Source: JAPLGE01 sp964355545 (lineage in GTDB: Bacteria; Bipolaricaulota; Bipolaricaulia; UBA7950; UBA9294). From it: a stretch of DNA of 7,809 bases. Under the pieces are notes generated by a model. That model saw only the letters and a list, made by a program, of their open reading frames with translations. It was not told the origin of the DNA and searched no databases. The stretch spans positions 1 through 7,809 of the forward strand of contig CAYHEK010000068.1 in NCBI GenBank assembly GCA_964355545.1, written 5' to 3'. Both the position numbers and the translations under genes were made by a program. Below are positions 1 to 5,205 of this stretch, piece after piece; position 1 is the first letter of the stretch, and every line of letters begins with the position of its first letter.

Positions 1-2
1 CG

Positions 3-56
3 GAGAAGATGACGTTGACGATGCTCGTGTCGGCGCCTCCTCGCGATGTGAGCTAG
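3..56 (+). CDS. Possible 3' end of an upstream gene (partial)
   Basis: One frame is open from the window edge to a TAG stop at 54-56 and encodes a tail reading EKMTLTMLVSAPPRDVS. I do not recognise the protein. The only support is that the frame is open, runs toward add and ends just before a short noncoding gap. The frame starting at base 2 is also open and continues into add out of frame, so the assignment is uncertain. Confidence 0.3.
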   Translation, partial: EKMTLTMLVSAPPRDVS

Positions 57-167
57 CGGGTGGAATCTGTGGAGAGAGTATCCGCCCTGCGCCGGTGGCG
101 GGCAAGGGGAGAGGGCGTCGGCCGAGGGAGTTGCAGGCGACGCCGCCCGCGGTGAAGATGGAGTTCG
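57..167. other. Noncoding gap upstream of add
   Basis: These 111 bases hold no convincing gene. There is a GC-rich imperfect hairpin around 84-103 (CGCC/GGCG core, GGT loop) with no T-run, so it is not a good terminator. AGTATCCGC at 77-85 also occurs at 3948-3956 in another intergenic region. I found no strong sigma-70 promoter; TTGCAG at 131-136 followed 17 bp later by GAAGAT is the best and it is poor. Confidence 0.4.
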
Positions 168-1193
168 ATGAAGAAAGACTGGGTGATGGGACTTCCGAAG
201 TTAGACCTCCACGTCCACCTCGACGGCTCGCTCCGACTCGAAACGGTGAAGGATCTTGCGGAGGGACTTCCCGCAGAGGAGCGCGTCTCTCTCCCGATCG
301 ACCTCGCGCGGTCGGTCACCCCGCCTCTTCACTGCACGCTCGAGGAGTACCTGCGGGCGTTCGAGGTGACGGTCGCGCTCCTTCAGACCGCGGAGGCCCT
401 GGAGCGGGCGGCCTACGAGCTGTGCGAGGACGCCGCCCGCGAGAACGTCGTCTATATCGAGATCCGCTACGCGCCGCTCCTCCACCTGCGCGCGGGGCTC
501 TCCCCGCGCGAGGCCGTCGTCGCTGTCCTCTCCGGGATGCAGCGAGCGGAGAAGGACTTGGGGATCAAGACGGGCCTCATCCTGTGTGCCCTGAAGCACG
601 AGTCGACCGAGCGGTCCATGGAGGCCGCGCAGCTCGCCGCCCAGTACGTGGGAAAAGGAGTGGTCGGATTCGACCTCGCCGGGCCGGAGCGGGGGTTCCC
701 TCCCCGCCTCCACCGCGAGGCGATCGAGATGACCCGTGACGCAGGCGTGCACGTCACCCTCCACGCCGGGGAGGGCTGCTGCCCCGAGCACATCCGCGAG
801 GCGCTCGACCTCGGGGCGGAGCGGATCGGGCACGGGGTCTACCTCTACCAAGACGAGGTGACCGAGCGGCGGGTCGCCGAGGAGGGGATCCCGCTTGAGG
901 TCTGCCCGACGAGCAACCTCCAGATCTCCGGCTTCATGCGGACGCTCGCCGATCATCCCCTGAAGCGCTACCTCGACCGGGGAATCCGCGTCACGGTCAA
1001 CACCGACAACCGCCTGATGTCGCGCACGACCTCGACAGACGAGCTTTTCCGCCTGATCGAGGCCTTCGGCCTCGGCCGGGAAGAGGTGCGCCGGCTCCTG
1101 CTGTACAGCGCAGAGGCAGCGTTTCTCGAAGAAGGAGAGCGCCGCGCCCTCCGCGACCGCGTCGAGGAGGCGTTCGCCGGGGCGGGCGGCTAG
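168..1193 (+). CDS. add: Adenosine deaminase
   Basis: Zinc hydrolase that deaminates adenosine or deoxyadenosine to inosine or deoxyinosine in cytoplasmic purine salvage. All metallo-dependent hydrolase landmarks are present in 341 residues, a normal length: HVH metal ligands at H15/H17, YAP at 101-103, FDLAGPE at 168-174, HAGEG with zinc ligand H199 and catalytic E202, GHGV at 221-224, CPTSN at 246-250, and NTDN with metal-binding D280. The usual second Asp of NTDD is Asn281, a variant I recall from actinobacterial-type enzymes. The ATG at 168 follows GGAG at 160-163; an in-frame ATG at 186, directly before the conserved GLPKLDLHVH block, is the alternative start. It converges on the EndoQ-family gene and the stop codons overlap. 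Deamination of a related 6-aminopurine substrate cannot be excluded. Confidence 0.93.
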   Translation: MKKDWVMGLPKLDLHVHLDGSLRLETVKDLAEGLPAEERVSLPIDLARSVTPPLHCTLEEYLRAFEVTVALLQTAEALERAAYELCEDAARENVVYIEIRYAPLLHLRAGLSPREAVVAVLSGMQRAEKDLGIKTGLILCALKHESTERSMEAAQLAAQYVGKGVVGFDLAGPERGFPPRLHREAIEMTRDAGVHVTLHAGEGCCPEHIREALDLGAERIGHGVYLYQDEVTERRVAEEGIPLEVCPTSNLQISGFMRTLADHPLKRYLDRGIRVTVNTDNRLMSRTTSTDELFRLIEAFGLGREEVRRLLLYSAEAAFLEEGERRALRDRVEEAFAGAGG

Positions 1194-2413
1194 AAGAGGC
1201 TCGGCTGCTCGAGCGCGGGGAGAGGGATCGTGACCTTTCCGAAGACCCCGTCGTACCCGGGCTCGATCTTGAGCTCTCCTGCCCGCACCTTGCGGATCCC
1301 TTCGAGAATCTGCGGTGGGGTGTGGCGCGCAAGGTCCTCGTTGGAGAGGTCGAGGAGGATGCGAAACTCGCTTCCGTAGTTGTGGACGAGGCGCTCGTAC
1401 TCCTCGAGGACGCCCTTTGTGTCTGGGCCGGTCCCCAGGGCCTGAGCGATGATCTCGTCGAGCGGGACGAGCCTCCGATAGGGGATCCTCGCCGGCGGTC
1501 CCTCTCCCTCCGGCCGGTCGGCGAGCTCCTCCACCCGGTGCATCACCCCGATCGTGAGCGGCTTTCCGCAGGACGGGCAGAGGTTTCCCCGCGCTATCGC
1601 CTCCCGCGGGGAGAGGACGACCCCGCAGGCGCGATGTCCGTCGTAGTGGTACTTCCCCTCCTCAGGGAAGAACTCGACCGTCCCGAGGAAGCGGGCGGGG
1701 TCGCGCGCCTTGAGCGCGGCGACGATCCCGTCGTAGCTTGGCTCAGGAAGCTCGAACAGGGTCGCCTCGCGCCCCAGCCGCGACGGGGAGTGGGCGTCGG
1801 AGAAGGAGACAAGGGCGATCCGATCGAGGGAAGAGACGCGTCCGTTCATCGCTGGGTCGCTCGAAAGGCCGGTCTCGATGGCGAAGATCCGCTCCGTGTG
1901 CCTCCCGAAGCACTCCTCGAGGCAGTCGAACCCCGACCGCGACCCAAAGACGGAGAACCAGGGTGTCCAGGCGTGCGCCGGGATCACCTCCGCCGCGGGC
2001 GCGGCGTTCCAGATCGTCTCGACGAGGCGCTCGGCGGAGATTCCGAGCATCGGACGGCCGTCGGCCGCGAGGTTGCCGATGCGGGAGAGGGCCCGGTTGA
2101 TCCGCGAGGCCGCCTCGAGGCACGGGGCAAGGACGAGGAGATGGACCTTGCGCGTCTTCCCGTCCTGGTTCCAGATCGCGGCGACCTCGGCGGTCGGGAG
2201 GAACCAGGTCCCCTCGTAGCGGGCGAGGCCGTTTGCCTCCGGGAGGAGGGTCTTCTCGAGACTTTGTAACCACTCGGGGTGGGTGAAGTCACCCGTTCCG
2301 AGGAGATCGATCCCCTTCCGCTTCGCCCAGCGGACGAGATGAGGGAGGTCCGTCTCTGGGCTCGTCGCGCGGCTGTAGCGGGAATGGATGTGGAGGTCGG
2401 CGATGAGCCTCAT
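1190..2413 (-). CDS. Endonuclease Q-family DNA repair nuclease (PHP domain)
   Basis: Known EndoQ enzymes nick DNA on the 5' side of hypoxanthine, uracil, xanthine and abasic sites, starting repair of deaminated bases. The 407-residue protein has the PHP metal site: DLHIH at 6-10, GTGDFTH at 39-45, H91, PAHAWTPW at 145-152 and SDAH at 205-208. A zinc-binding segment follows, with C263 and CPSC at 279-282 (possibly a nearby His as fourth ligand), then GVMHRVEELADR at 289-300 and the typical PLDEIIAQALG segment at 317-327. The C-terminus is EQPSLF, resembling a sliding-clamp binding motif. The start ATG overlaps the stop of the upstream lipoprotein as ATGA, so translation is probably coupled. 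Family membership is firm; substrate range is inferred from characterised archaeal and Bacillus members. Confidence 0.9.
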   Translation of the reverse strand: MRLIADLHIHSRYSRATSPETDLPHLVRWAKRKGIDLLGTGDFTHPEWLQSLEKTLLPEANGLARYEGTWFLPTAEVAAIWNQDGKTRKVHLLVLAPCLEAASRINRALSRIGNLAADGRPMLGISAERLVETIWNAAPAAEVIPAHAWTPWFSVFGSRSGFDCLEECFGRHTERIFAIETGLSSDPAMNGRVSSLDRIALVSFSDAHSPSRLGREATLFELPEPSYDGIVAALKARDPARFLGTVEFFPEEGKYHYDGHRACGVVLSPREAIARGNLCPSCGKPLTIGVMHRVEELADRPEGEGPPARIPYRRLVPLDEIIAQALGTGPDTKGVLEEYERLVHNYGSEFRILLDLSNEDLARHTPPQILEGIRKVRAGELKIEPGYDGVFGKVTIPLPALEQPSLF

Positions 2414-3051
2414 CGCTCGTAAATCGGGGGTGGGACCGGGCCGGAGGGGCAGTCCGCGCTGAACGACTCGACGAGGACGCTCGCCTGGAAGATCTCGGGC
2501 CCGTACTCCTCGGCCTGGATCCGGAAGCGGACCCGCTCCCCCGGCTCGACCGCGGTCACTTCGGTCGTCCCCTCAGTCAATCTCACTCCGTCTGTGTTGT
2601 AGAACTTCGCCTTCACCACGATCGAGTGGAGGACCCCACTCGATCGGTTCTCCACCTCGCCCGTCACCTCGACTGGCCAGCCCAGGGTGAGCTTAAAGGA
2701 GCGGATCTCCGCCACCTCGATCGCCTCGACCTCCACAGTTGCAGCCGCCGAAACCCCGCGGTCGTCGGTCGCGGTCAGGGTGACGGGATAGGTCCCTTCC
2801 GCGGGGAAGCGATGGCTCACCTGGCCGTAGTAGTCCTCAAGGACCGTCCCGTCGCCGAAGTCCCAACGAAGTGCGGTGATGTAGTGGTTGGGGACGGTCG
2901 AGGACTGGGAGATAAAGAAGTAGCCGAGGGTGCCGCTCGTCCCGTCGGGGCAGGTGGTGAAGTCAGCGGTCGGCGTCACGACCGGGCCGAAGCACCCTCC
3001 CGCGAGGAGGCCGAGGGAGAGAAGAAGAACTAGATAGAGGACTCGCTTCAT
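2410..3051 (-). CDS. PKD-domain lipoprotein
   Basis: Predicted exported lipoprotein of 213 residues. A short basic N-terminus and a leucine-rich signal segment (residues 4-17) end in LAGGC, with Cys20 the likely lipidated residue; Ala rather than Leu at -3 makes the lipobox slightly atypical. Residues about 27-110 form a PKD-like beta domain with WDFGDG at 63-68 and YPVTLTATDDRG at 88-99. Residues about 113-197 resemble an FxLYD-type beta domain (VTGEVENRSSG, then VKAKFYNTDG). Such domains usually mediate binding at the cell surface; no enzyme motif is seen. C34 and C201 could pair. An excellent SD (AAGGAGG, 3059-3065) lies 7 nt before the ATG. It is the first gene of a likely operon with the EndoQ gene. 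The exact role is unknown. Confidence 0.85.
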   Translation of the reverse strand: MKRVLYLVLLLSLGLLAGGCFGPVVTPTADFTTCPDGTSGTLGYFFISQSSTVPNHYITALRWDFGDGTVLEDYYGQVSHRFPAEGTYPVTLTATDDRGVSAAATVEVEAIEVAEIRSFKLTLGWPVEVTGEVENRSSGVLHSIVVKAKFYNTDGVRLTEGTTEVTAVEPGERVRFRIQAEEYGPEIFQASVLVESFSADCPSGPVPPPIYER

Positions 3052-3058
3052 GATGGTC

Positions 3059-3065
3059 CCTCCTT
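3059..3065 (-). promoter_or_regulatory. Strong SD of the PKD lipoprotein gene
   Basis: On the minus strand this reads AAGGAGG, a perfect anti-16S match, 7 nt before the ATG (3049-3051). It fixes the start and supports high expression of the lipoprotein-EndoQ operon. Confidence 0.8.
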
Positions 3066-3072
3066 GACCGCT

Positions 3073-3101
3073 AGTGTAGTCTTGGAACGCTTGCGAGACA
3101 A
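3073..3101 (-). promoter_or_regulatory. Candidate sigma-70 promoter of the lipoprotein-EndoQ operon
   Basis: Read on the minus strand, TTGTCT (3096-3101) is followed after exactly 17 bp by TACACT (3073-3078); each box matches the consensus at 4 of 6 positions. Transcription would begin near 3066, giving a leader of only about 15 nt with the SD at its 5' end. The -35 box sits in the loop of the inverted repeat at 3088-3110. Confidence 0.4.
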
Positions 3102-3110
3102 CGGCAAGCG
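3088..3110. repeat. Inverted repeat between divergent genes, possible operator
   Basis: CGCTTGC (3088-3094) and GCAAGCG (3104-3110) are perfect 7-bp inverted arms around 9 bases. The repeat covers the candidate minus-strand -35 box and lies 24 bp upstream of the flavodoxin-like start. It is placed to serve as an operator for both genes, or as a hairpin in the flavodoxin leader. Confidence 0.45.
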
Positions 3111-3134
3111 CGAGAGGTGAAAGGGGGAAGCGAG

Positions 3135-3581
3135 ATGAACGTTCGGATTATCTATGCGTCGCTCACAGGGAACACGCGCCGGATCGCCGAGGCGATGGCG
3201 CAAGAGCTCGGCGTCGTCCCGCAGTCGGCTGGAGAGGGCGTCGACCTTCGCGGCGTAGGTCTCCTCTTCCTGGGAAGCGGGGTTTACGGGAATCGGCCCG
3301 GCCGGGCGATCCGCCGACTCCTCGAGGCCCAGGCGAGCCTCGCCGGTGTCAAGGTCGCCCTGTTCGGGACCTACGGCGGGACCCCGCGGCAGCTAGACTG
3401 GATGGCGAGGTGCGTGGCGAAGAAAGGCGGGGAGGTCCTCGGCCGCTTCAGCTGCAAGGGGCGAGACTGGTTCGTCTTGGGTCTCGTCGCCCGCGGTCAC
3501 CCCAGCGCGACCGACCTCGCGGCGGCGACGGCCTTCGCCCGCCAGACGCGGGATCGGGCCTCTCAGGCGAAGAAGGAGTAG
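3135..3581 (+). CDS. Flavodoxin-like FMN protein
   Basis: Probable small FMN-binding electron carrier or flavodoxin-domain protein of 148 residues in the cytoplasm. The phosphate-binding loop SLTGNT is at residues 9-14, directly after the first beta strand (VRIIYA). The second flavin loop region has GSGVYGNRPG at 48-57, and FGTYGGTPR at 78-86 matches the third. The C-terminal HPSATDLAAATAFA resembles the final helix of flavodoxin-family proteins. The ATG at 3135 is preferred because AAGGGGGA (3121-3128) lies 6 nt upstream; an in-frame GTG at 3117 would place that SD inside the coding region. Divergent from the lipoprotein gene, and its end overlaps the ATL gene by 19 bp. Redox partner unknown; the downstream hyp genes only suggest an anaerobic setting. 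Confidence 0.82.
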   Translation: MNVRIIYASLTGNTRRIAEAMAQELGVVPQSAGEGVDLRGVGLLFLGSGVYGNRPGRAIRRLLEAQASLAGVKVALFGTYGGTPRQLDWMARCVAKKGGEVLGRFSCKGRDWFVLGLVARGHPSATDLAAATAFARQTRDRASQAKKE

Positions 3582-3901
3582 TCGGCCGGCCCCTCCTCGG
3601 AGAACCCGTCCCACCCGAAGCGGCGGAGGTCGATCCGTCCCCGCGCGTCGAAGAGGACCCCCTCCTCCTCGAGGAGGATAACCTGCTCTCGGCCGATGCT
3701 CGACATCCCCTTCGCGTTCACCACCCGCTGCCAGGGGACCGGCGGTTCGGCGCGCTCGTCGTGCAGGGCGGCAAGGGCCCACCCCACCTGGCGCGCGTCG
3801 CAGGGCGGGCCGACGAGGCGGGCGACCTGGCCGTAGGTCGCGACCCGGCCGCGGGGGATTCGGCGGACGACCGCGTAGATCTCTTCGTGCTTCCTTCCCA
3901 T
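3563..3901 (-). CDS. atl: Alkyltransferase-like protein (ATL), MGMT paralogue without catalytic Cys
   Basis: ATL proteins bind O6-alkylguanine in DNA, flip the base and hand the lesion to nucleotide excision repair; they do not transfer the alkyl group. The 112 residues match the MGMT DNA-binding domain: IPRGRVATYGQVA at 15-27 with the base-rotating Tyr23, ARQVGWAL at 36-43 with the helix-intercalating Arg37, and PWQRVVNAKG at 56-65. The MGMT active-site PCHR is replaced by PWQR, so Trp57 stands where the acceptor Cys would be. Length is typical of ATLs. The start is supported by AAGGAGG at 3913-3919, with an 11-nt spacer that can form a small hairpin. It converges with the flavodoxin-like gene. 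Family call is firm; coupling to UvrABC is from other species. Confidence 0.92.
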   Translation of the reverse strand: MGRKHEEIYAVVRRIPRGRVATYGQVARLVGPPCDARQVGWALAALHDERAEPPVPWQRVVNAKGMSSIGREQVILLEEEGVLFDARGRIDLRRFGWDGFSEEGPADYSFFA

Positions 3902-3914
3902 GGGAGTCGCTCCC
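3902..3914 (-). repeat. Small hairpin between SD and start of ATL
   Basis: On the minus strand GGGAG and CTCCC are complementary around a CGA triplet. The 5' arm overlaps the end of the SD (3913-3919) and the 3' arm abuts the ATG. Folding would either shorten the effective 11-nt spacer or mask part of the SD. Confidence 0.35.
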
Positions 3915-3921
3915 TCCTTCG

Positions 3922-3950
3922 TTGTGTCTAGATTGAAGGGAGGATACAGT
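3922..3950 (+). promoter_or_regulatory. Candidate promoter of the class V aminotransferase-fold gene
   Basis: TTGTGT (3922-3927) and TACAGT (3945-3950) are separated by exactly 17 bp. The -10 matches consensus at 4 of 6 and the -35 at 3 of 6 positions. Initiation would fall near 3957, leaving about a 10-nt leader that begins at the SD. The -10 box is inside the palindrome at 3942-3954. Confidence 0.4.
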
Positions 3951-3954
3951 ATCC
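3942..3954. repeat. 13-bp perfect palindrome, probable operator
   Basis: GGATACAGTATCC has 6-bp perfect arms around a central A. It covers the candidate -10 box and ends two bases before the SD GGAGG (3957-3961), so a bound dimeric regulator would block transcription of the downstream gene. The half-site GTATCC recurs at 78-83 and 7659-7664, also upstream of genes. Confidence 0.5.
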
Positions 3955-3966
3955 GCGGAGGTGGGG

Positions 3967-5157
3967 ATGGACAAGGTCGCGTCGGCTCGCGAGGAGTTCC
4001 CTGCGCTCACGGCGTGGCTCTTCTTCGGCTCGGCCGGGATCGGCCCGCTCCCGCGGGGCGCCCTCTCCGCGATGAGGAAGGAGACGGAAGCCCTCCTCGT
4101 TGACTTTGACCGACGGGCGTGGGAGGAGGACGTCCGGGCCGAGGCGCGCTCCCTCGCCGCCCGCCTCGTCGGCGCCTCGCCGGAGGAGATTGTCCTCGTC
4201 CCAAGCACCTCGGCCGGGATCAACCTCCTCGCCGGGTCCTTCCCGTGGAGGCGAGGGGACAGCGTTGTCCTGAACGACCTCGAGTACCCGGCGAACGTCT
4301 TTCCCTGGCTCTATCAGGCGGAGCGGCACGGCCTCGAGGTGCGGGTCGTCCGCTCGCGGAATGGGATCGTGCCCCTCGATGACCTCGTCGAGGCGATCGA
4401 CCGTCGCACGCGCGTCGTTGCCGTAAGCCACGTCGAGTTCGCGCTCGGGTACCGGCACGACCTTGCCGCCCTCGCCGAGGCGGTGCACGCAGTCGGCGGG
4501 CTCCTCTGCGTGGACGCGATCCAGTCCCTCGGCGTCCTGCGCGTGGATGTGGAGGAGCTCGGGATCGACGTCCTGGCGACGGGTGGGTACAAGTGGCTGT
4601 GCGGGCCGCTCGGGACGGGGTTTACCTACGTGCGGCGCGACCTCCTCGAGACCCTGTGGCCGCCGACGCTCGCCTACGGGAACCTCCCCAAGGAGGAGGA
4701 AGAGGCGGTCTGGAACGCCCTCGTCGCCGGAAGAGACTACCCGATGGACGAGGTGCCCGTCGCCGCGGGGTGGAAGCGGCTCGAGGGAGTGGAAGGCCTC
4801 TCCCCGATCCTCGTGAAGGGATTCTCCGCCTCGCTTTGCCTCTTCTTGGACCTCGGGATCGACTGGATCGAAGGGCGGATCGAGGGGCTCGTCTCCCACC
4901 TCATCGAGCGCCTGTGCGAAGAAAAGGTCAAGATTCTCTCCCCGACCCATCGCGAGGAGCGCGCGGGGATCGTCACCGCCGCCGTCCCGTTCGACCTCTC
5001 AAGAAAGGACGAGGTGAAGGGTCTCGAGAAGAGGCTCGAGGAGGCGCGGATCCAGGCCCACCCCCGCGGGGGCGGCCTCCGCCTCGCCGTCCACTTCTTC
5101 AACACGGAGGAGGAGATCGACCGGGTCGTCGGCTTCCTCCGTGGCCTTGGGCACTGA
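3967..5157 (+). CDS. Class V aminotransferase-fold PLP enzyme (cysteine desulfurase/epimerase-like)
   Basis: Fold-type I PLP enzyme of 396 residues, related to SufS/CsdA and isopenicillin-N-epimerase-like proteins; substrate unknown. Visible features: STSAGIN at 80-86 (phosphate-loop region), EYPAN at 106-110, SHVEFALGYRHDL at 154-166, VDAIQSLG at 182-189 with Asp183 for the PLP ring nitrogen, and ATGGYKW at 204-210 with Lys209 as Schiff-base lysine. Near the C-terminus RLAVHFFNTEEEID (372-385) supplies a likely carboxylate-binding Arg372. The persulfide-forming Cys of SufS-type desulfurases is absent, and the usual FExGT segment is replaced by RLEGVEG (271-277), so desulfurase activity is doubtful. 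The ATG at 3967 has GGAGG (3957-3961) at 5 nt; the in-frame GTG at 3961 overlaps that SD and is rejected. The hyp genes follow after 48 bp. Confidence 0.85.
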   Translation: MDKVASAREEFPALTAWLFFGSAGIGPLPRGALSAMRKETEALLVDFDRRAWEEDVRAEARSLAARLVGASPEEIVLVPSTSAGINLLAGSFPWRRGDSVVLNDLEYPANVFPWLYQAERHGLEVRVVRSRNGIVPLDDLVEAIDRRTRVVAVSHVEFALGYRHDLAALAEAVHAVGGLLCVDAIQSLGVLRVDVEELGIDVLATGGYKWLCGPLGTGFTYVRRDLLETLWPPTLAYGNLPKEEEEAVWNALVAGRDYPMDEVPVAAGWKRLEGVEGLSPILVKGFSASLCLFLDLGIDWIEGRIEGLVSHLIERLCEEKVKILSPTHREERAGIVTAAVPFDLSRKDEVKGLEKRLEEARIQAHPRGGGLRLAVHFFNTEEEIDRVVGFLRGLGH

Positions 5158-5181
5158 GGGACTCCGATCTCCCTTGGTCGG

Positions 5182-5187
5182 TATAAT
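5182..5187 (+). promoter_or_regulatory. Perfect -10 box (TATAAT) upstream of hypC
   Basis: TATAAT is striking in such GC-rich DNA and lies 18 bp before the hypC ATG, in the only gap before the cluster. No good -35 box is present at 16-18 bp, so it may need an activator, or rely on read-through from the aminotransferase-fold gene. Initiation near 5194 would give about a 12-nt leader. Confidence 0.5.
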
Positions 5188-5194
5188 CCCGCCG

Positions 5195-5205
5195 GGTGAT
5201 GGAGG
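5195..5205 (+). promoter_or_regulatory. Ribosome binding site region of hypC
   Basis: GGAGG at 5201-5205 touches the ATG and is too close to act as a normal SD. GGTGAT at 5195-5200 can pair with the 16S tail just 5' of the CCUCC core; aligned this way, the spacing to the ATG is about 9 nt. The ATG is fixed independently by the invariant Met-Cys start of HypC. Confidence 0.45.

Noticed and set aside
15..20. TTGACG as a -35 box for add
   Set aside because: No -10-like hexamer at 16-18 bp, and it probably lies inside the upstream coding end.
201..956. 251-codon minus-strand frame, and the 95-739 plus frame, over add
   Set aside because: Both are alternative-frame readings of the adenosine deaminase gene, whose catalytic motifs are complete.
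1322..2269. 315-codon plus-strand frame opposite the EndoQ-family gene
   Set aside because: The minus strand has full EndoQ motifs; the plus frame is R/G/E-rich with no family features.
3928..4950. 340-codon open frame antisense to the class V PLP enzyme
   Set aside because: Shadow of a gene with clear PLP-enzyme motifs on the plus strand; its composition is charged and repetitive.
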